A DNA stretch of 64,000 bases from Cyathus striatus (taxonomy: Eukaryota > Basidiomycota > Agaricomycetes > Agaricales > Nidulariaceae), in assembly GCA_025738555.1 (NCBI GenBank), contig JAOVFP010000005.1, positions 2,728,001 through 2,792,000 on the forward strand, in the 5' to 3' direction. The translations under genes and the position numbers were made by a program. Positions 48,942-60,613 of this stretch are shown piece by piece. The stretch's first letter is position 1; each line of letters begins with the position of its first letter. Below the pieces are notes generated by a model. It did not search any database. It was not told where the DNA came from and saw only the letters and a program-made list of their open reading frames with translations.

Positions 48942-50501
48942 GGTTGAGTAATGAGTGTGGGTGGGTGGAGGAAAAGAGGGAAGGTTGTTAGAAAATCCAA
49001 GACTATATGGCTGGAGTGGGAGTGGGGGATAAAGCACTACTGCCGGATAATCTGACAGCTAACTCGCGAGTGTATCTATATTTCAAGCCGCTCTACGAAC
49101 CATCGGCGAGGTACTATCTGCCTTCTGTCAATAAATAGTCTCGCTTTGTTCCGGCGTCTTAGGATATCCAGATTGAATGCGTGATACATCGAAGCGTTGT
49201 GGCCAGGGCGAGGAGGCGTGTCGTACATACATACAGTACAACATGACATGATATGATTTTTTTGATGTGACCTCCAGTGGGAGTTTGAGCGAAAAAAAGC
49301 GTGCCCTGGGCCTCGCCCTCACCGGGATGTTGATATCGGTGTTACGTGAGAAGCGATGGACATTATTGTTCGATTGGCGGAGGATCTGAGGGCTTGGGAT
49401 CCCGGGAGGCTGCTTCTTGCCCTTCCTGCTCGAGGGCAGGCATCAAGGTTGCGGAGGTAAGACGGTACGTGTGCACCTCTGAGGCATGTGGGAAATCTTT
49501 TTTTTCGCTTGTCTTCATTTTGACGAATTTCCTGCTTTGGTTCCGGGGACGTATGATATTTTCTCACAGCGTCAGAAAGTACCGTATAGGGCCTAGAATT
49601 TGGACCGACATCAGTAGGATGCGGTGCGTATGTTACTCGCGTGCAAGCAAGCAGTTCCGCTGGAATCTTAAGAGACATAAGTAACAGATTGCCCTGGAAG
49701 AAGCACTTGTCACCGTCGGACGGGCTAAGCTGTGTGCGATAAAGAGAGAAAAAACAGCTGACTGAATAGGAGTGATAATGAATTGAAGCCGTGGAATGTC
49801 AGATAACGTATAGACCTGCGGTGGACCTTGGGCCTTGCTCGAGTTTGGTGAAAAACAATGCAGTCGGAAGTTTCATCGGCAAGGCAGAGTACGTTACTGT
49901 ACGCCATTAGTACAGGGTACGAGAGGATATGTCAAGTATTTTGAGGTACCAATGTCGACGTTATGACCTTCAGAAAGATAACATAGCCCTGGTTGCATAG
50001 AGTACAGCGTAACAGCAGGCAAACAGCAGGCGTTGGTTGGGGCGCTTAGAGATAAGTCCAGGAAAGACAGAATAGCCGTAACAGGCGAGACACGGCAGAC
50101 AGAACTTTCTGGTACTTTTTTGTTCAAAGTTCAAGGAACAGGTACGAACTGTCGATTGGACTTGTTTTAGAGTGAGATACAGTGTCCTGGCGAGGTTTTC
50201 GCCCCGAGGCTAACTCTGGCATGATTGAGAGAAGGGTGTGTGGTGTGACTGATGAAGAGGGAGTGTGACAGGTGGCAGCTCAGCTCATGATCACCTCTTC
50301 TGATCTGTCGAATTGAATCTGCTGGTCTCTGGACGTGCCTCTCGGAAACTGATACCGTTTGTCTTCCTTCGAATCTATAAAGCTCAACACCGCACAAATG
50401 GCCCTCTGGCTCCGCTCTCGTCTCCTGCGAGGCTGTCGCTGTTTTCCTCCTACCCCATACCCTCCTAATCAACCTACTCTGTCTTTTCTTAATCTACGGC
50501 C
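48942..50501. other. Divergent intergenic region between KRE6-like and GT2 genes
   Basis: Both flanking cell-wall genes point away from it, so it should hold both promoters. The last 250 bases before 50502 are pyrimidine-rich, as is usual for fungal promoters. No gene in it is supported. Confidence 0.45.
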
Positions 50502-53500
50502 ATGTCTGTAGTCACCATCCACAACAGCGACTACGACCTCTGGGATGCCTGGCTTCACAAGATATGCAAGTTCATTCACTATTCCACCCCCTCTCACCTG
50601 CTGATCCATCCTATCAGACGAAGCAACGCAGCAGCACAACTGGTTCATGCCAACGGAGGACATCATCTCCACCGGTGTCTGCATGCGCGTTGAGGATGGC
50701 TACTTCCGAGTCTTTCCTTATGAGAACCAGGCTCTAGTCCCCTTCGAGGCAGCCGTGCGCAGGCTCAACCCCGTCGTTGCCGTCAAACTCCGCAATGCGT
50801 CCATTCACGCCGCCCTCCGAAAGATGTAAGTAAACGCCCCATTTATCCTTTCTGATTTTTTATTCTAATCCGATGTTTGTGTGTACTTAGTGCTCCGGAG
50901 GAAGACTCGATCTACATCGAGCAGAATACCCGCATTCAGGTTATTGATACCATCGATCTTCTCCCTATGGCGGAGAAGGACCAATGTGCAGCCTTCATCG
51001 TGAGTTTAACTTCTGCCCAACCTTCTCAACCACCTAACCTTCTCCCGCAGCGAGACGAGCACTGCCTAATCCTCTGGGCCTATTCCATCGAAAACCTCCT
51101 CCCACTCTGGCAAGAATTCGAAGAGAAATTAATTAAATTCGTATGGCGCACACGGACCATTGCCCAAAAGCCCGTTACGCCCTCCACCATGAGCGCTGGA
51201 TCAGAACTACCCTCCCAGGCTCTGTCGTCGGGAGAGTTCCAGGCCGAGCTTAACGAAAAGCATGCGGAACAAGCTCAAGTGCAGGAGGTGGCTAGGTCTT
51301 CTACCACTGCCTCTGCCACTTCTACTTCCGGTGTAACGGAGAAACCACGACCTGCATCTAAAAAGTCATGGTGGAACTGGCGGCTTGGGCCTCACGACCC
51401 CAACGCCGTTGCTGGCTCCAGCTCCGATGACCCGGAAAAAGGCCCCGGAAAGAGAAAGGAGAGGAAACTCATGCTTTATGGCCCCTTTTACGCTGGATGT
51501 GGCGCTGCGCTTTCTACTTGTACGTATTCTTCTCTTGTTTTCTTAGTGTAGATGCTGATTGCGTTTTTTTAGACTTCATGTCATCTGGTGTCTCCGTGTT
51601 ATTGCAAGAATTCGCCTTGGATGGAAATCCTGCCCGGTTTGGATTACTCGTTACCCTGCCTATCATTTACTCGGTCTCCCTCGTACGCTCTTACACTCTC
51701 TTAACCCCGAAAAACGACCACCTGACCTAACTCCTTTTCCAAAACTAGTTCTTCTGTCTCCAACTCGTAGGAAACCTGTCACTCATGTAAGTTCTCGGCG
51801 CGTTGAGATCGAATAGTGGCTGATATCGATATGGGCAGTTTCGGTCCCGTGGCACAATACCATGAAAACTCTCAATATTATTCCGCCGTTAAACCCGAGC
51901 CTAACCCAGAGATTGACAATAACCTCCCGCATATTACAATTCAAATGCCGGTTTACAAGGAGAGTCTCGAATTGACAATGTACGTCCTTCCTGCGTGGCG
52001 TGGCGGATAGTATGAGTTTATACTTACCCTGCTCTGCTCTAGTGCGCCTTCTGTGTTCTCCGTCAAAAAGGCTATGCAGACGTATGCGAGGCAGGGTGGC
52101 ACGTCTGCCATTTTCATTTGTGAGGATGGGATGCAGGTGATTTCGGAGGATGATAGGAAGGAACGACAGGCGTTTTATGCGAATCATAATATTGGATGGA
52201 CTGCTAGACCTGGTCATTCGGGTGCTCCTGATGGGTTTAAGCGTGCTGGCAAGTTTAAGAAAGCTAGCAAGTACGTTTCTATTCTTTTACTTTTCCAAGT
52301 GGAAGTCTAATGTGGATTTAAATAGCATGAACTACGGCCTTCATCTTTCTCTTAAACTGGAAAAATTCCTGACGCAGCTTATTGAGGAAGGCGCAGAGGA
52401 TACGCCTGAGGAATGTCTCGAAGATCGCGCGATGAAAATGGCTCAGGAAGAGATGTTCGAAGAGAGTGGGAGACGCTTCCAGCCGTGGTGTTCGAATGGG
52501 AAGAGTTTGCGCATGGGCGAGATTATTCTCATTATTGATTCGGATACTATCGTACCTGAGGTAACCCCTTCGTCTTCTTCCACTACAAAGTACTAATTGG
52601 GTTGTTAGGATTGCTTCAGAGATGCTGCTAGGGAAATGGGTGAATCGCCTGACGTTGCGATTATACAACACGAATCAGGTATATTCATTTCCTTCCTTGG
52701 GTCTCCTTTCCTTACTCACACGGGGTTTCTTAGACGTCATGCAGGTCGCCCACCACTACTTTGAGAACGGTATTACCCACTTCACGCGTCGTATCAACAG
52801 GTGCATTTCGCTCGGTTGCGCGAATGGCGAAGTCGCACCTTTCGTTGGACATAATGCCTTCTTGCGTTGGTCTGCGGTGCAGGATGCAGCATTTATTGAT
52901 CCTGCTGATGGGAAGCGCAAGCAATGGTCTGAGGCTAACGTTTCTGAGGATTTCGATCTCGCGCTGAGGTTGCTTTTGAATGGGTACACTCTTCGTTGGG
53001 CTACGTACTCTAATGGGGGGTTCAAGGAGGGTGTGTCTCTTACTGTCGTTGATGAACTTGCAAGGTGGCAGAAGTATGCCTATGGTAATTATTCTGCTTT
53101 CTTGTTGCTTGGAATATACTGAACGAGCTGCTATTGACAGGGTGCAATGAAATTATTTTTAATCCCCTTATCCATTGGTGGAGGAAGGGACCTATCAGCC
53201 AGCAATTACGTGGGTTCATTTGGTCTAGGGCTCCGGTCCATTACAAGATCGGAATGACATCCTGTAAGCTCACCACCTCCTTGAAAATGTCACTTTTTTC
53301 TCACCAATTCATCCCGTCTTGTTTATGACAGACATGTTCTCATACTGTACGTTGTTCCGATATCTTCGCCGAGTGCCTCATTGACTCCGATCCCCCTTAT
53401 TATTTATAGATGGTATTGCTGCCTCGACTGTCGGGTCAATCCTGAATTATCTTTTGCTGGGCCTCGCGCCCCAGATTGATAGGTTCTACCTGCATAGCTT

Positions 53501-54137
53501 TGAGATATTCCTTGCTTGCACTGTTATTTTCCCTGGACTTGGGAATCTTGGGTATACGCTGCTTGAGTATAGGTTGGGACATAGGAATTTCTTTGGTGCC
53601 CTTGTTGAGAACTTGCGATGGATTCCGTTCTTGTGAGTATTTCTTATTTCGCTTTGAATACATTGGTCCTCATGGTTCCTTGTGCCTGTTCCTTAGCTTG
53701 TTCTTCTTCGGTGGACTAAGCATACACCTGTCCACTGCCCTTCTCGCGCATATGTTCTCATACGATATGTACGTATACGTATCTGTCCCGCTGGGTGTTT
53801 CGTTGCTGACACAATACATACAGGACGTGGGGGTCCACGGTGAAAGAAGTCGAGCGTTCGACATTTTGGATTGAAGTACCGAGGATTTGGCAACGCTTCA
53901 AGCTTTCGTTCATCATCTGCTTCATGTGCATTGCGATGATGGTCGTCTTTACTACCAACGCTGTACCGTTTGAATGGCAGATCCCGGGATGGAATTGGGC
54001 TTTGATCATTCCTCTTGCTCTCGTTGTTGGGTGTCACCTGCTCTTGCCTGTAAGTGATCTCCGTCAGTTGTATCCTTCGATACTGATTTATGTCGTAGAT
54101 TGTGTTAAACCCGTGGCTTATGATCTTCTCATATTAA
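50502..54137 (+). CDS. Family 2 glycosyltransferase, fungal hyphal-growth GT2 type (906 aa)
   Basis: Seventeen exons: 50502-50565, 50618-50825, 50891-50999, 51051-51519, 51573-51682, 51749-51786, 51839-51979, 52043-52270, 52326-52560, 52609-52678, 52734-53084, 53141-53263, 53332-53346, 53410-53632, 53697-53768, 53824-54049 and 54099-54137; 2721 nt in phase. The first intron is GC-AG (GCAAGT donor). A long cytosolic N-terminus precedes TM blocks, then the GT-A domain: ITIQMPVYKESLE, ICEDGMQVIS, D527-S-D529 (LIIDSDTIVPE), SEDFD (628-632) and ELARW where QxxRW is usual. C-terminal TM helices follow (LAPQIDRFYL..., LSFIICFMCIAMMVVF, HLLLPIVLNPW). It resembles the processive GT2 proteins needed for hyphal growth in plant-pathogenic ascomycetes (ZtGT2/FgGT2); the polymer made is unknown. 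Confidence 0.9.
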
Positions 54138-54610
54138 ATTACTATGGGTTCTGGTTTTGGACTTTATCTTCTCTTACCACCCGCTCGCTTGTCGCTATAA
54201 TTATTCTGTCTTTACTTGTGTTATTTGGGAATACTGTTGTCACGTTATGGACTTTGGAGTGCTTGAAACGCCTAGCAAGAATGATCCCTCTGTAGATGCA
54301 AAGCTTTTCGGTCCTCCACACTCTCATTGTTACTTCTACAAATGTACATGTTACTTATTTACGGCGTAGTACTGAATCTTAATTTAATCATTGTCATGTC
54401 CTCGATTGACCGAGTTCCGCTGAATTAATGTACCTGGAATATATTGCAAGTTCTTTAATTGATGAGGCAGCACACACGCTCGTAACTCCTTAATGAATGA
54501 TATACATTTTACATATATGATTGTACAGATTCCGAAATTTAAAACACACGCGTCGATCATTACCCCTTGAAGCGCAGACGCTCTCGAGCATAACGTACTG
54601 CGCTCCTCTC
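54138..54610. other. Convergent 3' intergenic region
   Basis: AT-rich sequence between the ends of the GT2 and oxidoreductase genes; nothing else seen. Confidence 0.5.
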
Positions 54611-56764
54611 TCACAATTTGGAAGAAACATCCCTCAGCCTAATAACGATCTTTCCGAACTGATCACCCCGCTTCATCAACTCAAATCCCTTCTCCACAGA
54701 TTCTAGACCGTCAAGGACATGGGAAACTATGGGGAGGAAGCGATGTTTGGCCAGGAACTTCGTTGCTTCGACGAGGTCCTTGTGAGAGCCCATCATGGAA
54801 CCTATTGTACAGGACGAACGCGGGTAAAGAGGGGCAATGAAAATATTGGTCAGCTCGGGATACAAGAATGAAGAATGAGGAACAGGAGGAACGTATGGAT
54901 AGGAACAGATGCTGCCATCCCGCTTAGGTCAAGAAGCAGTGCGGAACCGACGCTCGACAGGCGTGTGTGCGAGATGTGAATGTACCCAATGGGTGTCTGG
55001 GCCCCTCGGGGCGGGGCACAGCGGAACGGATGGGGCGAAGTCACAGTGAAAGCATCGTGTGCATCATCAGAAGGTAAGTGGAAAGGGGAAAATCTCACCA
55101 ATCAATTGTTGGTTTTTCAACACTTCCCTCATTGTCATTGTAATTTTTGGATTCGCCGTCCTATTCAAATGTGAGTACGTGATATAATTAACAGATGAAA
55201 CGCAATGCGATAGAAGGGATGAATTTAAATGAAATGCGCGGTAGAATGTCGTGGAATGAGAGAGGCTGAAGGAGGAAAGGCGGAGGATGGGGAAATAGCC
55301 GGTGACTCACATTCCGTAGCACACGACTCTCCCCCCTTGCTTGAGGTACTTGCTAATTTGGCCCATGATGTCCCCTCCGCCAGAGTCGATGACCGCATCG
55401 AGCTCGGCACCTTTCTTCTCTTTCTGCAGTTGGGCATTGATTTGCGCAGGCCAGTCCTCTATAAGGAAATGACGTCAGCGCGATGATCATAAAATCGAAT
55501 ACATAGTGAGCAACTGCTCATAGAAAGCGAGAAGAGCTTACTGTCTTTATAATTAGCCCCGCCCTTGGCACCGAGTGCAATGGCCTTCTGGATTTTATCT
55601 TGGTTCCCGCTGGTGACGTACACGGAGGCTCCTTTTGCTATACATATTTGCATTGCAATGAGTGCGACCCCGCCTCCTATTCCGGTGATCAGCACATGTT
55701 GTCCTGCTTCGACGTTGGCGTAAACTATCGTTGCTCTGTAAGGTTAGTAGACATCAAAGCGTCGCGGGTGAGAAGAAGGGTAAGAACCAGGCCCAGGCCC
55801 AGGAGGAGTGTTGCGTCATTAGGATAGACAAGGTTTCAAGTAACAGCACAGAGCGGAGCAAAAGCCAGTAAGGTACACAGTACGCGGTTGTGGTGCCAAC
55901 GAGACCAGACAGACAGAATTCAGAAAAAGAAGGTACAGTTAGCTAGCGTTCCTGTGACACCAAGACCAAAGAAAATGGAGGTGAAGAAGTTGCAACGCAA
56001 CGCAGAGATGAAGAAGGCGCGAAGGAACGAGCTTCGAACAGGGCAGACTGACCTCCAGGCAGTTACCCCTCCAAGGGGCCAGGCAGCGATATGTACATCA
56101 TCAAGGTGATCAGGAGTAGGTATAACTTGGTCCCTTTCGACTACGACATACTCAGTGAAGGTTCCTTTCGGTGGTAACGCTCCGCCACCGAGGATACCGA
56201 ACCTGTCAGCAAAAAGACATGTTATGTTAGATATGTGCCAAACAACCGCGTCGGTGAGCGACCAGGGATAACTGGCGATGATAGATGTCACGTACCTGGA
56301 CTCGGGGGCGAGCGGATGAGATTCCCAGCCGCGAAATGGAGTTAGGAAGACGCGTTTGTGCAAGAGAGGGTCTGACGCGTCGGACGACGCCACTACTGTG
56401 CCTGCAATGTAGAAAAGTTTTGCATGAGCGCTCGTGTATCCGAGGATGCTTTACGGCATTATTATTGAACATACCAGCACCGTCTGCACCCAGAACACTG
56501 CCAATGACAATTCCAGGGTATTGTCCTTTCCGTATCCAAACCTAAGCCACAGAAACATTTCACAGAGATTAATATAAAGCTAGATAAGAGGGATAAACTT
56601 ACATCTCGATGATTGAATGCAGCCGCTTTGATTTTCACGAGAACTTCACCGGGTTTGAGCGTTGGAATGGGATGTTTCTCGAGAACGGCGTCATGGTACA
56701 AAGGTTTCTGCGCTCTTGAAGATTCTCGTAGAGTTATGGCTCTGGTATGCTTTGGATAAGACAT
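54611..56764 (-). CDS. MDR-family NAD(P)H-dependent oxidoreductase (quinone-reductase-like, 359 aa)
   Basis: Eight exons: 56603-56764, 56475-56541, 56296-56401, 56053-56202, 55542-55735, 55311-55458, 55099-55160 and 54611-54801; 1080 nt in phase. The start is MSYPKHTRAITL; a longer in-frame start at 56899 is less likely. The GroES-like N-terminal domain (PGEVLVKIKAAAFNHRDVWI, VLGADGAG) is followed by a Rossmann domain with ITGIGGGVALIAMQICIAKG as nucleotide-binding motif and VYVTSGNQDKI, then VIDSGGGDIMG. The zinc-ligand pattern of alcohol dehydrogenases is not evident, so a zinc-independent quinone-oxidoreductase-like enzyme is preferred. Introns 5, 6 and 7 are about 317, 150 and 297 nt, far longer than the 50-65 nt seen elsewhere in the window. 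Confidence 0.88.
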
Positions 56765-58122
56765 GGAGATGGACTGGGGAGCAGAAACAGGAGGCTCCGA
56801 GTTGAAAATGAGGTTGAAATAAGGAGAAGGGTAGAATTGTGGGGAAACTTGGGGGAGAGTAACCGGAGCCCGGTCATTGGCAGAACGACCCAAATCCACG
56901 TGATACGTTCTGGGAGAACATGAACGTTTCTGATTTTTGAATCCTCTCGCCCAAGTCTTGCCAACCTCTCGCTCTTTAAAGTCCTTATGCAGGAACCCAT
57001 TCGTTGGGACGATGGTTTACGAAGAATAAGAACGGGAGGAAGTGATGTCATAGTTCAAGGAGTTGAAGTACGTTTGCCAACTGCATTCGCTGAAAAGCTT
57101 TTTACTGACGTTTCTTCGTCTTACACAGATGTTCGAGAGAAAGCTATGATACTGTCTGCCTATGTATTTATCACAAAAACATCAATATAACTATATGCAA
57201 GTCGCAATATGTCTCCGAGAATACGCTGTATCCAGGGACCTGCTAGCTGCAGTGCATTGCTAGTGCTGTACCGACGCGATTCCAAAAACACAGCTCAAGG
57301 CTCAAGCGACAACGAAAACGGAGGCTGCTGACTGCTTGTGGCATCGATTAAGATCAATTTGTGCAGGCGTGGTCGATCGCCGTATGGAGCGCATCAGGGA
57401 CCTCTAGTACCACGATAGCAAGAGGGTGCGTATCTAATACTATTATGTTTCGCCTTCAAAGAAGTTCAAACCCAATTGATTTGTGGTAGAGGGAAAAGGC
57501 GGCGAACGCATTAACTTTCAGCCTGGGCTGGTCGTATTGATAAACGAACGTGTACTTTGGTGGCTGCCACGAAGCTAGAAAAGTGTGGGGCGACTATTGA
57601 ATGTAGGCAAGGTCTATTCACGAACGACAGCACCGTAATTGGGACCTGTTCTTTTCTATTAAATAGTCTCGAAAGTTGCGATCGCGACCCCTCTACTGAA
57701 TGTCAGCCACTGTGTGAAACTGGGCCCTATTTCTTTCGTTCCCTCCCCTTCTCCTTCCTCTCCTGCCACCACCACCCCCTGCTCTTTAACCACAATCTCC
57801 CCAGTCTTCTTCCACCTCTTCGAACCCAACTTCTACATTCAACTCAATCTAGCACACATATCGTGTTACTACTCCATACGTAAGCCTCTAGAGTTTATTG
57901 AGTGCCAGGAGTTCGCTGACGACGTTGTCAATCTCATCGTTCTCCATCTCTCCTCTTCCCACTCGAACGTTCGCCGTATCAGTGCTTAATAGGTAACCTT
58001 TACTCTACCGTCTGTAATACCAGGAACTCGCTGACGATATTGTCAGCCTCGTCGTTCCCTCTATCTTCTCCGCTTATCAACCATCACCTCGAACTTGCTC
58101 TTTCTAGATCCAACTTTACGCT
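56765..58122. other. Intergenic; duplicated leader block before the acidic protein gene
   Basis: 56765-57550 shows nothing. At 57901-57945 and 58020-58062 a block of about 43 bp is repeated (ccaggagttcgctgacgacg / ccaggaactcgctgacgata, followed by ttgtcaa/gcct-tcgtt). It lies in the presumed 5' leader of the gene at 58123. Confidence 0.45.
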
Positions 58123-59574
58123 ATGTCTGGCTCTAACACCGATGCATCAACCGTACAGGCCACCGGGGGGAGTCGTCCGTTCTCCTATGACAGCGCTACT
58201 AGCCAGAGAATAATGATGAACTTCATGGTTGATAAGCCCGTAGGACGCCATTACAGCCGCCCAGACATTCCTCGTCGCTCGGATGTCACCTTGCGTAACG
58301 TTGCCGCCCCTTCTGATGCTGCTAGGTCGCATTCTGCTGCTCCCATTCCCTTAACTTTCAACCTGCCCACTGCCACCCGTCCCGCTGCTACCACGCCTTT
58401 AACTGCCAACCCGCCCAACGCCACCCCTCCTGCTACTGCCACGCCATCAATGATCAAAGTGCCCACCGCCTCCCCTGGCTCAGAAAAAGTAACACAAATA
58501 ACCACCACCAAATCGGCGGACAAGCCTATTCCACTGCCCCCTCTCAAAACAAACTACGTCGTGGCCTTAAACACGAAGGCAGGGCCTCCTCAACTAGTAA
58601 TTTATGAGGTGGACATGAGTAAGAGATGTTATAGGCGCACGGCATGCGCCCAATCGAAGCAGTCCGCCAACGAGAGAGACGTGGCGTTTGTAGCGGGGTT
58701 CAATGCTGGGGTGCAGTCTGTGCAGGATGGGAACACTAGCGAGGACGAAGATGAAGATGAAAGCTCGGCTGCTACAAGCGATTGGGAGACGGACACCAAT
58801 TGCGATGAAGAGGACGAAGATAGTAGCGACGAGGAATCCACTGAATCCACCAGCAATTCTGCCAGCAGCTTCATTATGCCCAACAACGCAACACATCATG
58901 TATTCGCAGTATTCAGCACTTCGGGGCCTACCTCGGTTGTGGCCTATGGAATGCCCTCAAAGGGTGAGGTATTTACTAGGACAATGTGCGTGGAACAGGA
59001 TCAGATTCCGAAGTGGGAATATCTCGCTTATGCGACGGGGTACGATGCTGGGAGGCTGTTTGCCCAGGCGAACGATGAGGACGAATATGAGAGTGATAGT
59101 GAGGACGAAGAGGACGAAGAAGAGGATGAAGAGGAGAGCGAGGAAGAGGAAGAGGAAGAGGAATATAAAGTTAAAGAGAAAGAGGGCGCTGGCAATGCTT
59201 GTAAGGCATGTGCTGCAGGTGGGAAAGAAAAAGATGAACGTTCTAATGGCCCTGCTGGTGATGGAAATGCAGGTGGTTCGGATTTGGCTACCAAGCCCCA
59301 GGAAGACAATGAGAAGAGGCGCGATGATGAGCTTGAACTTGTTCATAAAATCGCACTTGTCTGCATTAATCTCAGGAAGCTGAATGAATCTAAGTTCATA
59401 GAAGATGATTTGTGGTGGAAAATTATTGTCCTCAGCCTTATAGTTCTTGCTATCTTCATCCTCATCATCGTCGTCCCTATCATGGCCATTCTTAGGGTGT
59501 CCATCAATCTCCTCGATGAAGGTCTTAATCATATTAATTCCTTCCTGCAGTCGATTAAGACGGACCGTGACTGA
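58123..59574 (+). CDS. Acidic low-complexity protein with internal duplication and C-terminal TM (483 aa)
   Basis: Single-exon gene, ATG 58123 to TGA 59572-59574. The N-terminus (1-145) is Thr/Pro/Ala-rich and probably disordered. Two related modules follow: one at about 147-212 (NYVVALNTKAGPPQLVIYEV ... AFVAGFNAGVQS) and one at about 254-315 (HHVFAVFSTSGPTSVVAYGM ... AYATGYDAGRLF). They share a strand-rich start, a Cys/Thr-Arg middle and a F/Y-x-x-G-(F/Y)-(N/D)-A-G ending. Each is followed by a Glu/Asp-rich tract. A TM helix (about 433-457, IIVLSLIVLAIFILIIVVPIM) with about 26 residues after it suggests tail-anchoring. I know no family for it. Long open frames in the other frames are by-products of the acidic repeats. 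Confidence 0.75.
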   Translation: MSGSNTDASTVQATGGSRPFSYDSATSQRIMMNFMVDKPVGRHYSRPDIPRRSDVTLRNVAAPSDAARSHSAAPIPLTFNLPTATRPAATTPLTANPPNATPPATATPSMIKVPTASPGSEKVTQITTTKSADKPIPLPPLKTNYVVALNTKAGPPQLVIYEVDMSKRCYRRTACAQSKQSANERDVAFVAGFNAGVQSVQDGNTSEDEDEDESSAATSDWETDTNCDEEDEDSSDEESTESTSNSASSFIMPNNATHHVFAVFSTSGPTSVVAYGMPSKGEVFTRTMCVEQDQIPKWEYLAYATGYDAGRLFAQANDEDEYESDSEDEEDEEEDEEESEEEEEEEEYKVKEKEGAGNACKACAAGGKEKDERSNGPAGDGNAGGSDLATKPQEDNEKRRDDELELVHKIALVCINLRKLNESKFIEDDLWWKIIVLSLIVLAIFILIIVVPIMAILRVSINLLDEGLNHINSFLQSIKTDRD

Positions 59575-60486
59575 ACACTGGTTGGAGTAGATGCCTTTAC
59601 TGCTGTAACAGACTTTTTAAGGGGTTTTTTTTTTCAGATTAGATGTAATGGTCTGTGTGGGACACGAATTAGTTACTGTAATTTGCTCTTGAATGCTCAG
59701 TCTGTAAGACTTATCATATATAGTAATGCGATTGTGACTAGTACTACCTTGAACTTGCCCGATATTTGAAATGGCAACTCGCGGTCTTGCAGCTTCGGTA
59801 ATTGCAGTTAGTCCGGACTCCGATGCTCATCCTTGCTTTCATCCCAAAAGGCTCCTCCGGATTTATATGAAAACTCGATCACTGAGGCAGGAGGATCGAG
59901 CAGTCCCCGTTCTACAGGAGAGGAGGGACTCAGCGCACGATAGGCGTTGATGTTATGACAAGTGAAAAGACAAGTTTGGAGCATTTTACAGTCGGCCCGT
60001 AGTTCCGTCATTCCCACGAATTCATCACCATCAGCAACTTTACACCTCTCCCCAGATCGCCACAGCCTTCTCCACACAAACTCAGTTTAACGCTGAAATG
60101 AGCTGAAAGGAATTGCTTTAGTGACACCTAGTTTTATACTGTGAATCGTTATTCATAGGAGTACTTGCTAGCAATGAGCATTTGGGCTTAGAAAACAGCG
60201 AAATAGCCTCTTCGCGTACAAAATTTCAGATCTGCCTCCAATAAGCATTCATGACTGCTTTATGCGCTATGAACTACAAAACTACACCTGGAAAACCACA
60301 AATCAAGGCCAGCTCTTTTATTATTTTTACTCAATCTCGGACCGAGAAGTTTAGTTACTTAACAGACTTTGAAGCCCCCTTAATTTCGTTAGTCCTTACT
60401 AGTAACACTTCGCGGCTCGCGATTTCATCTCCATCATACATCGGTATACTATTATATACTTTATATCTTTATAATTTATTAATAAG
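59575..60486. other. Intergenic
   Basis: Nothing firmly supported. A minus-strand open frame at 59808-60077 has slightly protein-like composition but no start context or domain. Confidence 0.4.
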
Positions 60487-60582
60487 TCTTTGTTAGTATA
60501 TCGGTTAGTACACGCGCCTGTCATCGTCAACGGGACCTTTGCTGTATCGCGCGAAAGCTGGGTTCGACTCCCAGACAGAGAG
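60487..60582 (+). tRNA. tRNA-Asp(GTC) with a 24-nt intron
   Basis: Acceptor stem TCTTTGT (60487-60493) pairs with ACAGAGA (60575-60581). The anticodon stem is CGCGC/GCGCG around loop CT-GTC-AC with anticodon GTC at 60520-60522. The intron is 60524-60547, after position 37 as expected for nuclear tRNA introns. The T arm is CTGGG-TTCGACT-CCCAG, and the pol III B box GGTTCGACTCC is at 60561-60571. The mature length is about 72 nt before CCA. A T6 run at 60608-60613 ends transcription. Confidence 0.92.
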
Positions 60583-60607
60583 ATAATCAGTTCTAAAGGG
60601 CCCTATC

Positions 60608-60613
60608 TTTTTT
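60608..60613 (+). terminator. Pol III T-run after tRNA-Asp
   Basis: TTTTTT 26 nt after the tRNA end. Confidence 0.65.

Noticed and set aside
58703..59532. Long open frames on both strands within the acidic protein gene (226 and 191 codons)
   Set aside because: They are frame shadows of GAG/GAA/GAC repeats and contain only runs of Lys/Arg or Leu/Phe/Ser.
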